A stretch of DNA of 64,000 nt from Bifidobacterium hapali (GCF_002259755.1 NZ_MWWY01000025.1:62001-126000), one strand, 5' to 3'. Positions 17,699 to 26,984 are shown, counted from the stretch's first letter. Program-made: numbers and translations. Notes: a model not told the origin generated them from the letters alone.

Positions 17699-19144
17699 AT
17701 GGGTGAGCAGCAGAAAGTAGACAATCGGCGATTGTGGTGGATGGCAGCGGCGATTCTCGTACTTGGTGCGATTATTGGCGCTGGAGCCGGATTACTCACC
17801 CTATTGCTGTACGGCGTCGAACAGCTCATGCTCGGTTATATTGAAGGCGCTACTGCGCCCGGTCCATTTGCAGTGCCAGGCGTGCGCCGTGCGATTTCCA
17901 TGACGGTGGGACTTTCCTTTGCTGGCGTGGTCTGGTGGTTGCTGCGCACGAAAACCACGAAGGTGCCTTCTGTTAAAAAGGCGGTTGCAGGGGAGCGCAT
18001 GCCGTGGTGGCAGACGCTTGTGCACGTGTGTTTGCAGATCGTCATCGTTGGCTCTGGTGCGTCGATTGGTCGTGAAGTGGCTCCGCGTGAACTTGGTGCG
18101 ATGCTCGCTCAACGATTTGCTGACCTGTTCCGACTTGATGCTGTCGATCGGCGGGTGGTTGTCGCGGTTGCGGCTGGCGCTGGCTTGGGCGGCGTCTATA
18201 ACGCGCCGTTTGCTGGCATGTTTTTCGCCGTGGAGATTTTGCTGGCTGATGTGGCGATTGAACGTGTTGGTTTTGGTCTTGGCATGTCGGCGGTGGCTGC
18301 GTTCGTAGCGGCGTCGATTAAGGGCCGGCATGTGTTTTATGACATTGCGTTGATGCAGAATTCGTTGACGCCAACGATTATGCTTGCGGCGTTGCTGATT
18401 GGCGCAGCGTGTGGCGTGGTTGGCGCGTGGTTTCGTCGCGGTTCGACGTGGGCGCAATCGCATCAGCCAAGTGGTACAGCCATCTTATGGCAAATGCCAT
18501 TAGCCGGTGTGATTACCGGTGTGATTGCTATTGGTTTGCCGCAGATTATGGGCAACGGTCGTGCCGCTGCGCAACTTGGGTTGAGTACGGTATCGCTGAT
18601 GTCGGATGGCAGTCCGAGCATGAATGCGGCGGTGAGTGTGGAACAATCTGTTGGCGCGGGGGAGATGCCAGTTTCACCGTGGACACTGTTGGGATTGTCC
18701 GATCGGCAGTCTCAACTGACGATCGTGCTACTGGTTTTAGCGGTGACGTTCGTTGCAAAAGCCGTGGCTACATTGATCACGATTCGCTCCGGCGCGTCCG
18801 GTGGCGTGCTTCAGCCCGGTATTGCGCTCGGTTCCACGCTTGGCGCGATGATCGGCGTACTGTGGACGCTCGCATTCCCTGCCGACTCGGTGACCGCCTG
18901 TGCGCTGATCGGTGCTGCCTCACTCTTGAGTGCCTCTCAACAAGCCCCGCTCATGGCTATGTGTCTCGTCCTAGAACTCACCGCCGCCCCCAGCGCCTTC
19001 TACGTGCCCGTTGCCCTTGGCGTTGCCGTCTCAGTGCTCGTCTCTAAACGAATCCTCAGTCAAGCAAGTAGTGAAAGGCGGAGTGATTCCGGTAGAGTGG
19101 GGGAGATGCGTATTGTGATGGAACGTGGGAAAGGGCAAGCATGA
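17699..19144 (+). CDS. ClC-family chloride channel or H+/Cl- exchanger
   Basis: A 481-residue multi-spanning membrane protein of the ClC family, which moves chloride, in bacteria often in exchange for protons and sometimes fluoride. Visible are the N-terminal helix (WMAAAILVLGAIIGAGAG), the GSGASIGREVAP selectivity region whose Glu in GRE is the gating glutamate position, GAGLGGVYNAPFAG, and the C-terminal GGVLQPGIALG. No CBS domains. The start at 17699 has GGAGAAG before it; an in-frame start at 17681 is less likely. The stop overlaps the hsdM start by four bases (ATGA), an unusual coupling of a transporter to a restriction system. Confidence 0.9.
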   Translation: MGEQQKVDNRRLWWMAAAILVLGAIIGAGAGLLTLLLYGVEQLMLGYIEGATAPGPFAVPGVRRAISMTVGLSFAGVVWWLLRTKTTKVPSVKKAVAGERMPWWQTLVHVCLQIVIVGSGASIGREVAPRELGAMLAQRFADLFRLDAVDRRVVVAVAAGAGLGGVYNAPFAGMFFAVEILLADVAIERVGFGLGMSAVAAFVAASIKGRHVFYDIALMQNSLTPTIMLAALLIGAACGVVGAWFRRGSTWAQSHQPSGTAILWQMPLAGVITGVIAIGLPQIMGNGRAAAQLGLSTVSLMSDGSPSMNAAVSVEQSVGAGEMPVSPWTLLGLSDRQSQLTIVLLVLAVTFVAKAVATLITIRSGASGGVLQPGIALGSTLGAMIGVLWTLAFPADSVTACALIGAASLLSASQQAPLMAMCLVLELTAAPSAFYVPVALGVAVSVLVSKRILSQASSERRSDSGRVGEMRIVMERGKGQA

Positions 19145-20625
19145 TCACTGGAGCTGCGAAAAGTAAGGTTGATGATATTTGGCAGCGCATGTGGGAAGGC
19201 GGCATCACTAATCCGCTTGAAGTGATCAGTCAGCTCACGTATCTCATGTTCATGAAGTCGCTTGACGATAAGGAACTTGCGGCTGAGCAGATGGCACAGT
19301 TAACCGGTGTGCCTGCTGCAAAACTTACGTTCCCGCAGACGCCTGAGGGTCAGGAGTTGCGATGGAGCAGGTTCAAGAACGAACCTGCCGAACAAATGTT
19401 CGCTACTGTTTCGCAAAAGGTGTTTCCGTTCCTGAAGACCTTGCACACCGGCAACGCGTTCGCGGAAAGCATGGAGGATGCGTCGTTTGGGTTCAATAAG
19501 CCGAAAACGTTGGAACGAGCGGTGAGTGGCATTGATGATCTATTGACGAACGTGGTCAAAGATCAGGATGATTTGGGTGACTTGTATGAATACATGTTGA
19601 GCAAACTCAATACTGCAGGCGCGAACGGCCAGTTCCGCACGCCTAAGCATATTCGCGATCTCATGGTCGGCTTGCTTGATCCCAAACCCGGCCAGCTGAT
19701 CGGTGATCCGGCATGCGGTACGGCTGGTTTTTTGATTTCCGCCGCCGAATCGATTCGCGCACATTACGGCGACGCGATGAACGCCGATGAGTGGAATCTG
19801 TTCGAGGGTGAACAGTTCACCGGATTCGATACCGATCAGACGATGGTGCGTATTTCCGCGATGAACCTGCTACTGCACGGCGTGGAAAACCCTGATGTGC
19901 GTAACCAAGACAGTCTGTCGAGACTGAATACGATTCGTGACCGATTCGACGTGATATTGGCAAACCCGCCATTCACCGGGTCGCTGGACGTGGAAGATAT
20001 CGATGATTCGTTGAAGGCGATTGTTGAAACCAAACAGACGGAGCTCTTGTTCGTGGCACTGTTCCTGCGCATGCTGAAGCTCGGTGGCCGTTGCGCGTGC
20101 ATCGTGCCGAACGGCGTGCTCTTCCGTTCCAATGCGAAAGCGTATCGTGAGCTGCGTCGCGAACTGGTGGACCATCAGCGGTTGGAAGCGATCATCTACA
20201 TGCCGTCGGGCGTATTCAAACCGTATTCGGGTGTGAGCACCGCGATTCTCGTGTTCACGAAAACCGATGCGCCGAACAGCACCGATAAAGTGTGGCTGTA
20301 CAACATGGAGCATGACGGCTTCACGCTGGACGACAAGCGTGATGAGGACGTGAGCCACAACGATATTCCGGATATTCTCGAACGCTGGTCGCACTTGGAT
20401 GCAGAGAACTCGCGCGAGCGCAACGAGCAGAGCTTCTTCGTCACCCGTGACGACATCGCCGAACAGGATTACGACTTCAGCTTCAACAAGTACGTGAAGG
20501 TCGAATACGAGAAGAAGGAATATCCGCCAACCAGCCAGCTCATGGCCGAACTACGCGAGTTGAACGATAAGTTCGTGAGCGGACTTAACACCCTCGACGC
20601 CATGCTCGCCAAGGATGGTGAGTGA
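19141..20625 (+). CDS. hsdM: Type I restriction-modification methyltransferase subunit M
   Basis: Adenine-N6 methyltransferase subunit of a type I restriction-modification enzyme; works with HsdS, which reads the target. 494 residues: N-terminal HsdM helical domain (VDDIWQRMWEGGITNPLEVI), then the N6-methylase domain with the SAM-binding motif DPACGTAGFL near 190 and the catalytic motif ANPPFTGS near 277. The conserved FRTPKHIRDLM segment precedes the SAM motif. The start overlaps the ClC gene stop (ATGA), and the stop overlaps hsdS in the same way, so the three genes are probably one transcript. Confidence 0.96.
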   Translation: MITGAAKSKVDDIWQRMWEGGITNPLEVISQLTYLMFMKSLDDKELAAEQMAQLTGVPAAKLTFPQTPEGQELRWSRFKNEPAEQMFATVSQKVFPFLKTLHTGNAFAESMEDASFGFNKPKTLERAVSGIDDLLTNVVKDQDDLGDLYEYMLSKLNTAGANGQFRTPKHIRDLMVGLLDPKPGQLIGDPACGTAGFLISAAESIRAHYGDAMNADEWNLFEGEQFTGFDTDQTMVRISAMNLLLHGVENPDVRNQDSLSRLNTIRDRFDVILANPPFTGSLDVEDIDDSLKAIVETKQTELLFVALFLRMLKLGGRCACIVPNGVLFRSNAKAYRELRRELVDHQRLEAIIYMPSGVFKPYSGVSTAILVFTKTDAPNSTDKVWLYNMEHDGFTLDDKRDEDVSHNDIPDILERWSHLDAENSRERNEQSFFVTRDDIAEQDYDFSFNKYVKVEYEKKEYPPTSQLMAELRELNDKFVSGLNTLDAMLAKDGE

Positions 20626-21752
20626 TGGGGAAACGACTTCTCAAAGAGATAAGCAACATTACATATGGCTATGCGTTTGATTCAAAACGCTTTGCTTTAG
20701 ACTCGTCAGCTGGTTTGCCGGTTATTCGTATTCGTGATCTTAAGCAAGGTAAATCAAATACCTATACCGATGAGCAGTGTGATGATAAATATCATATTTA
20801 TAATGGCGATCTTCTTATCGGCATGGATGGTGAATTCAATATTGTTGAATGGCATGGCGGACATGCACTACTTAATCAACGAGTCTGCAAAATCGAATCA
20901 TGTACTGACGAGTTACTTCAATCTTTTTTATCATATAGCCTTTCAGGCGAATTGAAGCATATTGAATCGCAAACATCCTATGTTACGGTTAAGCATCTGT
21001 CTGCAAAGGTGCTGAATAACATTACGATATCATTGCCGTCTCTTATAGAGCAACGGAAGATTATTAATGTTTTAACAACGGTTAATAATGAAATTACCTT
21101 CGCCAAGCAGATGCTCGCCAAAGCCGACGAACTCATCCAATCCCGCTTCGTCGAGATGTTTGGCGATATTCAAGAGCGAACAACAGTGACGCATTACGTG
21201 AAGAGTTTTTCATCTGGGAAAAGTCTCGCAAGTAAAGAGCGTTGCATCAATCTTGTCTTGAAAACCAGTGCCGTGGCGTCGAATACTTTCGATGAAACGC
21301 AGGTCAAATATTTGCCTTTCGATTATGTTCCGAATCCTGACCATGAGATCAAACATGGTGATGTGATCATCAATCGAAAGAACACGGTTCAATTGGTGGG
21401 ATCTACTGGATACGTGTGGCAATATCCGAAGAATATGTATCTATCAGATTTGCTATGGAAAGCCAATCTCGATGAGACTACGTGTAATCCTATCTTCCTT
21501 TGGCAGTTGCTGGTGAATCGTTCTGTGCATCGTCGGATTAGTGCGATGGCGACTGGTGCGAATAGCAGCATGGCCAACATCACCAAACCGAATTTGATGC
21601 AATTGCCAGTTGTGTTGGTGCCCCTTGCCCTCCAAAACGAGTTCGCCGAATTCGTCACGCAGGTTGAATCACTCAAGGCCACCGCCCGCCAGCAGCTCGA
21701 CCGTCTCAACACCCTCTACGAGAGCCTAGCCCAACGCTACTTCGCCGAATAG
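20622..21752 (+). CDS. hsdS: Type I restriction-modification specificity subunit S
   Basis: DNA-recognition subunit of the type I enzyme. 376 residues: first target-recognition domain about 1-140 (starts LLKEISNITYGYAFDSKRF), a central conserved helix with LAKADELIQSRFVEMFGD near 165-182, a second recognition domain about 190-330, and a C-terminal conserved helix (LDRLNTLYESLAQRYFAE). The two helices resemble each other, as in the usual pseudo-symmetric design. The first recognition domain is much more AT-rich than the flanking helices, a mark of domain exchange between strains. The start overlaps the hsdM stop; ATG at 20622 or 20625. Confidence 0.94.
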   Translation: MMGKRLLKEISNITYGYAFDSKRFALDSSAGLPVIRIRDLKQGKSNTYTDEQCDDKYHIYNGDLLIGMDGEFNIVEWHGGHALLNQRVCKIESCTDELLQSFLSYSLSGELKHIESQTSYVTVKHLSAKVLNNITISLPSLIEQRKIINVLTTVNNEITFAKQMLAKADELIQSRFVEMFGDIQERTTVTHYVKSFSSGKSLASKERCINLVLKTSAVASNTFDETQVKYLPFDYVPNPDHEIKHGDVIINRKNTVQLVGSTGYVWQYPKNMYLSDLLWKANLDETTCNPIFLWQLLVNRSVHRRISAMATGANSSMANITKPNLMQLPVVLVPLALQNEFAEFVTQVESLKATARQQLDRLNTLYESLAQRYFAE

Positions 21753-21811
21753 CAACAGTGGTGTCGCTTCCATGTTTACGGGAACGATGGTCGACGCCAC
21801 AGTAATAGTTA

Positions 21812-22069
21812 TCAGAGTTTTGACGGCTTCCATGCAAGCAGCTGTTTGGCTTTGTCTTTGTCGTTGATATGACGCGAAATGGTGTAGTCCAAATCTGCAT
21901 CAAGTTGATATTTCCAAGTGACCTCGGGGAAACGCGCCTGTGCTGTTTTCAGAGCATGTATCAGGAGCTCATTTTGTGTTGCGTCGATAAGCTCGTTGTC
22001 TATTCTTTCGTACTTGCCCGTACGAATCCGATAGTATGATGATCTAGTACAAGGGAGTCTCGCATCGAG
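21812..22069 (-). pseudogene. Remnant of an unrecognised gene, no start codon
   Basis: On the minus strand an open frame of 85 codons ends in TGA at 21812-21814 and reads like real protein (RSSYYRIRTGKYERIDNE, ARFPEVTWKYQLDADLDY, TISRHINDKDKAKQLLAWKP). It has no ATG, GTG or TTG near its 5' end and runs into the DUF4160 gene on the other strand, so it appears to be the truncated 3' end of a gene whose front has been lost. The family is not recognised. It lies between hsdS and DUF4160; the rest of 21753-22086 shows only the ribosome site of the next gene. Confidence 0.45.
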
Positions 22070-22086
22070 CCAAGAGGAGGGGTGAC

Positions 22087-22344
22087 ATGCCGATTGTAAG
22101 CATGTTCTTCGGCATCATCGTTCGCATGTATGCCGATGATCACAATCCGCCACATATGCATGTGGAATACCAAGGGTCAAAAGCTGTGTACTCGTTGGAC
22201 GGTGAGCTTCTTTCCGGTGAGCTGCCTCGTAAGCAGCATCGACTGGTGCAGGCATGGGCAGTGATTCACGAAGAAGAATTGCAGGCTTCTTGGGAAGTGT
22301 GCCATGAAGGAGAACAGCCCATGCGAATCGAACCATTGCGATAG
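22087..22344 (+). CDS. DUF4160 protein
   Basis: An 85-residue protein of the DUF4160 family, recognised by the IVRMYADDHNPPHMHVEYQG core and the terminal AWAVIHEEELQASWE helix. A strong ribosome site AGAGGAGGGG precedes the ATG. DUF4160 genes very often sit next to DUF2442 genes, as here, and this pair has been suggested to act as a toxin-antitoxin-like unit, but its activity is not established. The pair is inserted between hsdS and hsdR. Confidence 0.85.
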   Translation: MPIVSMFFGIIVRMYADDHNPPHMHVEYQGSKAVYSLDGELLSGELPRKQHRLVQAWAVIHEEELQASWEVCHEGEQPMRIEPLR

Positions 22345-22354
22345 GAGCGGAGTC

Positions 22355-22606
22355 ATGTCATTCCTTGATTATCTGTGTGAGGTAACCGAAGTGAAACCGT
22401 TGGACGGCTACAAGCTCCGTGTGACATGTTCGGATGGCGCTTCAGGAATCTTCGATATGACGAAATATCTCGATCAAGGTGCATTCCAAGCATTGCGAAA
22501 TCCTAGCCTGTTCCGCAGTGTGCGGCTTGTCGCTGGTGCCCCGACTTGGTCAAACGGCATAGACATAGCACCCGAACGAATTCGCTCGGATATGAAGGTT
22601 GCCTAG
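22355..22606 (+). CDS. DUF2442 protein
   Basis: An 83-residue protein of the DUF2442 family, the usual partner of DUF4160. Conserved pieces are YKLRVTCSDGASGIFDM, ALRNPSLFRSVRL and TWSNGIDIAPE. I start at the ATG at 22355, which has AGGAG at good spacing; the open frame extends upstream to 22304 inside DUF4160 but that part is not conserved. Ten bases separate the two genes. Function unknown; possibly DNA binding or antitoxin. Confidence 0.85.
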   Translation: MSFLDYLCEVTEVKPLDGYKLRVTCSDGASGIFDMTKYLDQGAFQALRNPSLFRSVRLVAGAPTWSNGIDIAPERIRSDMKVA

Positions 22607-22679
22607 AACAACCTTTTCGATCTGCATCATCGTGCGGAAAACAATGTGCCACGAATGACACAGGCAAAGGAGTCGGGTG

Positions 22680-25600
22680 ATGGCCAATTTCTCGTTCCTC
22701 AGCGGACAAAGCAATTATGAGATGTTCGCCGAGGCGTGTCTGGAAGCGGAACGGGCGATGTCGCTGTCGCCCACCATCAGCGCATTGGCGGCTCGCCGCG
22801 CATTCGAGCTCGCCGTCAAATGGGTATACGCCGCCGACGACACCATCAAGCCACCATACAAAGACAACCTGCAATCCCTCGTCCACGAACCCACCTTCCG
22901 TGACGCACTGATGGACAATCGCCTGTGGGAATCACTGCAATACATTATTAAAGCCGGCAACATGGCCGCCCATCGCAACGCACAGCTCAAACCAGAGGAC
23001 GCGATCTTCTCCCTGCAAATCCTCTTCCACTTCATCCAATGGATCGACTACAGCTACGGCCGACACTATACGAAACGCACCTTCGACCCCAGACAAGTAC
23101 CCGCCGTCAACCATGCGCTCGCAGCCAAACAACGCAAAGCCCAGGAAGACGCCGCGCGCAAGGAATACGAGGCACAACTCGGTGAGCAGACCGCGCACAT
23201 CGCACAACTCGAAAAGCGAATCCGCGCGTTAAGCGACCAGCTGGCCGCCCGCAAGGCCGAACAGCCGGCCATGCCGCAGCTTTCCGCCGACGAGTACAGC
23301 GAATACGAGACGCGCAAACGGTTCATCGACCTTGACCTGCAATTGGTCGGCTGGAACATGCAGCGCGACGTCATCGAAGAGTATCCGGTCACCGGTATGG
23401 AAGGAAATCCGGGACAACAAGGTCGCATCGATTACCTACTCAACGGACGCGACGGCAAACCACTCGCCATCATCGAAGCCAAACGCACCTCATACGAACC
23501 AACAAAAGGATTGCAACAAGCACGCCTCTACGCAGACTGTCTCGAACAACAATGCGGATACCGTCCAATCATCTTCCTATCCAACGGATACCGTACCTAC
23601 CTAGTGGACGATACCAACGGTTCCACCCGTCCAGTCGGCATCGTTTTCGCACAAGACGATCTGCAACGCATCATCAACCGTCGACACGAAGCAATCAACC
23701 CATCCACCGTTGCCGTCAACCAGAGTGTCGCCGGCGGAAAAGGACGATATTACCAGCTTGAAGCCATCCAAGCCGTATGCGACAACCTCAACCAAGGGCA
23801 ACGTCGCAGCCTACTCGTCATGGCAACCGGAACCGGTAAAACACGCGTCTCCGCAGCACTCGCCGACGTACTCATGCGCGCAAAACTCGTCAAAAACATG
23901 CTCTTCCTGGCAGACCGTGTCGAACTCGTCTCCCAAGCAAAAAGTGCATACGGTGAATACTATCCCGACTGGTCCCTATGCAACTTATGCGAGAACAAAC
24001 ACGATACAGATGCGCGCGTGGTCTTTTCCACCTACCAGACCATGATCAACGCTATAGACACGGAAGCCGGAGCGGACGGCAAACCTGTGTTCTCGTCCGG
24101 ACACTTCGATCTGATCATCGTGGACGAAGCCCACCGGTCGATCTTCAAGAAATACCGGGTGATCTTCGAGCATTTCGACGCGATTATGGTCGGGCTCACC
24201 GCCACGCCGCGCAACGAAGTGGATCGCAATACCTACGATTTCTTCCAAGTGCAACACGGCGTACCCACCTACGTATACGAGTACGCGACCGCACTCAAAG
24301 ACCACGTACTCGTGCCGTATCACAACATCGAAGCCAAAACCAAATTCATCGACGAAGGCATCACCTACGACGAACTATCCGACAGCGATAAAGAACGCTA
24401 CGAAGAAGACTTCGGCGACCCTGATTCCGACAACGGAACTGGCGACATACCCGATCACATTGACGCAGCTGCAATCAATACTTACGTGATGAACCCAGCC
24501 ACCGTCGACACCGTACTCCAAGACCTCCACGATCACGGCATCCGTACCGACGGCGGCGAACGACTCGGCAAAACCATCATCTTCGCAGCCAACCAACCGC
24601 ATGCCCGTTATATCGTCGAACGGTATGCACAACTCTATCCGAAGGAATCATCCAACGGATTCATCAAAGCCGTACTGCACAGCGAGGATTATGCGCATAG
24701 CATCATCGCCGAATTCAAACACAAACCGAATCCGGTCATCACCGTATCCGTCGACATGATGGACACTGGCGTCGACGTGCCAGAAGTCGTCAACCTCGTC
24801 TTCTTCAAAAAAGTGCGCTCCAAAATCAAATTCTGGCAGATGATCGGCCGCGGCACCAGACTGTGCCCTGACCTCGACTGCGTGGACGGCGACGAGGAAT
24901 ATTTCGGCAAACAATACTTCACAATCTTCGACTACTGCGGCAACTTCGCATTCTTCCGCGAACAAACCAACACAGTCGACGACAAACCAGTCGCAACAGT
25001 GAGCGAACGTATCTTCGCGCGCAAAGCCGAACTCATCCACGCCTTCCAAACCAGTGCATACGCAGACAATCAACAAATTATGCAATGGCGAAACTCACTC
25101 GTCAACGATCTGCACGCACAAATCAACTCATGGGATACCACCAAAGCTGCTGTACGACTCAAACGCGAATACGTCGAACGATACCGAGAAACTGACGCAT
25201 TCACCTCGCTCACTGAACTCAACGTACGCGAACTCACCACAGAACTCGCCCCGTTAGCCCACTACGACGAAACCGACGTATATGCGCTACGATTCGACGC
25301 ACTCATGTACGGATTCATGGTCGCAAGCGCAACCGGACGCTCTGCTGCCGCATATCCGACACAGATCCGGGCGCTCGCCGTTCGATTGAACGAGCGCATG
25401 ACCATACCACAAGTGTATGAGCACAAAGAGCTTATCAGTTCAATTGTGCACGATCACTCATACCTTCAAGGGCTGAGCGTGGTTGAGTTGGAACAGGTGC
25501 GCGTACAGTTACGTGATCTCATTCGGTTTATTGTAGATGCGAATGCGCGCAAGATTATTGTTACTAATCTGACTGACCCGCTTATTGAACGTACTGAAAA

Positions 25601-26096
25601 TCAGCCATTCGATATTACCGAACATTATGAAGATTACAAGCTCAAAGTCAACCGCTATGTTAATGAGCATCGCGATGACACGGTTATTCTCAAGTTGCGG
25701 CACAATAAGCCGTTGGATGAGCATGATTATAGTGAGCTTGAACGCATTCTCGTCCATGAGCTTGGGTCGCGTGTTGAATATGAGACGTCATACGGACCGA
25801 TACCATTCGGTTTACTGGTACGGCGTATTGCCAAGCTTGACCATGATGCGGCAATGGATGCGTTCGCTGACTTCATTAACACTCACACACTCAATCAAGA
25901 GCAGATCGGCTTCTTGCATAAGGTTATTGATTATATAGAACGCAACGGGTATCTTGAGCCTGAGCAGCTGACGAAACCACCGTTCGACCGGCCAAGGCAG
26001 TTGTTCCAAATGTTCGACTCGTCGCAGGCAATGGACTTAGTGCTGTGCATCAGACGTGTTCGAGCCAATGCTATGCCGCCAGCTGCGCGAGGATGA
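22680..26096 (+). CDS. hsdR: Type I restriction enzyme subunit R
   Basis: Restriction subunit that translocates DNA with ATP and cuts at a distance. 1138 residues in order: N-terminal DUF4145-like domain (about 1-125, ARRAFELAVKWVYA), a coiled coil (about 140-195), the nuclease region with Asp in GRIDYLL and Glu-x-Lys in IIEAKRTSYEP near 255-265, Walker A ATGTGKTR near 382, the DEAH box in VDEAHRS near 481, GLTATPRNEVDRNTYDFF, the helicase motif VI region WQMIGRGTRLC, and the C-terminal EcoEI-type domain. ATG at 22680 has GGAG upstream, with a GTG one codon before. Third positions favour A/C up to about base 25370 and G/T afterwards, with a typical GC-rich stretch at about 24020-24240, so the gene looks mosaic. 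Confidence 0.96.
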   Translation: MANFSFLSGQSNYEMFAEACLEAERAMSLSPTISALAARRAFELAVKWVYAADDTIKPPYKDNLQSLVHEPTFRDALMDNRLWESLQYIIKAGNMAAHRNAQLKPEDAIFSLQILFHFIQWIDYSYGRHYTKRTFDPRQVPAVNHALAAKQRKAQEDAARKEYEAQLGEQTAHIAQLEKRIRALSDQLAARKAEQPAMPQLSADEYSEYETRKRFIDLDLQLVGWNMQRDVIEEYPVTGMEGNPGQQGRIDYLLNGRDGKPLAIIEAKRTSYEPTKGLQQARLYADCLEQQCGYRPIIFLSNGYRTYLVDDTNGSTRPVGIVFAQDDLQRIINRRHEAINPSTVAVNQSVAGGKGRYYQLEAIQAVCDNLNQGQRRSLLVMATGTGKTRVSAALADVLMRAKLVKNMLFLADRVELVSQAKSAYGEYYPDWSLCNLCENKHDTDARVVFSTYQTMINAIDTEAGADGKPVFSSGHFDLIIVDEAHRSIFKKYRVIFEHFDAIMVGLTATPRNEVDRNTYDFFQVQHGVPTYVYEYATALKDHVLVPYHNIEAKTKFIDEGITYDELSDSDKERYEEDFGDPDSDNGTGDIPDHIDAAAINTYVMNPATVDTVLQDLHDHGIRTDGGERLGKTIIFAANQPHARYIVERYAQLYPKESSNGFIKAVLHSEDYAHSIIAEFKHKPNPVITVSVDMMDTGVDVPEVVNLVFFKKVRSKIKFWQMIGRGTRLCPDLDCVDGDEEYFGKQYFTIFDYCGNFAFFREQTNTVDDKPVATVSERIFARKAELIHAFQTSAYADNQQIMQWRNSLVNDLHAQINSWDTTKAAVRLKREYVERYRETDAFTSLTELNVRELTTELAPLAHYDETDVYALRFDALMYGFMVASATGRSAAAYPTQIRALAVRLNERMTIPQVYEHKELISSIVHDHSYLQGLSVVELEQVRVQLRDLIRFIVDANARKIIVTNLTDPLIERTENQPFDITEHYEDYKLKVNRYVNEHRDDTVILKLRHNKPLDEHDYSELERILVHELGSRVEYETSYGPIPFGLLVRRIAKLDHDAAMDAFADFINTHTLNQEQIGFLHKVIDYIERNGYLEPEQLTKPPFDRPRQLFQMFDSSQAMDLVLCIRRVRANAMPPAARG

Positions 26097-26407
26097 GTCG
26101 AGTGGCAGCTAGATTAAGAAGTATGTGAAAACGCGGACAATTTGGCTGTAATGCCGACGCTATGACACATGATGGGGGTACTTGTTACAGTGGCAAGATG
26201 AGCAGAGAAGACTCTTCTGCGAGTCCGAAAGAAAACAACGCTGAATAAGCGTGTGTGCCCTGAACTTCGTCTCGCTCATAGCGATGTTAATAATGTGAGT
26301 GGCTTGCATAGTGTCTTTATGGCAGTATGTAAGCACGATGGTCAGCATGTTTTAACTTTTGTTGGATATGCTAGCTAACACTACAAGTCACAAATAGGGA
26401 GGGTACT
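26097..26407. other. Gap with no supported gene between hsdR and the PIN module
   Basis: No gene is supported in this 311-base stretch. A short frame starting ATGAGCAGAGAAGAC at 26199 stops after 16 codons, and another frame is open for about 65 codons without a start. AT-rich sequence near 26345-26385 probably holds the promoter of the PIN module. Confidence 0.5.
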
Positions 26408-26575
26408 ATGAGCATAGTTGATGTTGGTGTGCGTTTGGAGCGTGCACCGCATAGGTTGACGGCACAGCAGGCACGCGCGGAATTGGATAGGTTGCGTGCA
26501 TTGTTCCCCGCGAAGTCCGCGATTGCGGCTATGGGGCCGGATGATGTAAAGCGGGAGCTGGCGAAGCGTGATTAA
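26408..26575 (+). CDS. Probable small antitoxin of a PIN toxin pair
   Basis: A 55-residue protein (MSIVDVGVRLERAPHR start, LTAQQARAELDRLRALF helix, DDVKRELAKRD end) with a good AGGGAGGG ribosome site. It is mostly charged helices, without a ribbon-helix-helix or AbrB motif that I can recognise. Its stop overlaps the GTG start of the PIN-domain gene (GTGATTAA), the usual antitoxin-toxin order, which is the main reason for the call. The antitoxin family is not recognised. Confidence 0.6.
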   Translation: MSIVDVGVRLERAPHRLTAQQARAELDRLRALFPAKSAIAAMGPDDVKRELAKRD

Positions 26576-26984
26576 GGTAGTCGCGGATACTAATTTTCTG
26601 CTTGACGTCATGGTGCCTAGTCGTCCGCTTGCTGATGCTGCGGCGAGTGTGTTTGACGCGTTGAATGCTGACCGTGTGGCGGTTGCTGTTTGTGCGGGTA
26701 GTCTCAAGGATGCGTATTATATTGCGCGTCGTGAGTGCACAGAAGAAGGTAACCGTGCGTGGTTGAACTTGTTTCTTGATCGTTTTGACGTGTTCCCAAT
26801 TGATTCGTTGTTGTGCCGTGCGGCGTTGGCTTCGGATGAACCGGATTTTGAAGATGGGTTGATTCGTGTGTGCGCTGAATGGTGGGAGGCTGACTATATC
26901 GTGAGTCGTGACCGTAAGGCGTTCGTTAATTCCAAGGTACCACGTATCGAGTCGCCTGACTTGTTGCGCGTGCTTGGTTGGTAG
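26568..26984 (+). CDS. PIN-domain ribonuclease, probable toxin
   Basis: A 138-residue PIN-domain protein. It has the first acidic site in VVADTNFLLDV, conserved SLKDAYYI in the middle, EPDFEDGLIRVCA with the second acidic cluster, and IVSRDRKAF with the third, as in VapC-like RNA-cleaving toxins. GTG start overlapping the small upstream gene by eight bases. PIN toxins cleave tRNA or rRNA; the target here is unknown. The module lies between the restriction locus and the phage remnant. Confidence 0.8.
   Translation: MIKVVADTNFLLDVMVPSRPLADAAASVFDALNADRVAVAVCAGSLKDAYYIARRECTEEGNRAWLNLFLDRFDVFPIDSLLCRAALASDEPDFEDGLIRVCAEWWEADYIVSRDRKAFVNSKVPRIESPDLLRVLGW

Noticed and set aside
26199..26395. Short coding frames between hsdR and the PIN module
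   Set aside because: One stops after 16 codons; the other is open for about 65 codons but has no start codon or ribosome site near its beginning.
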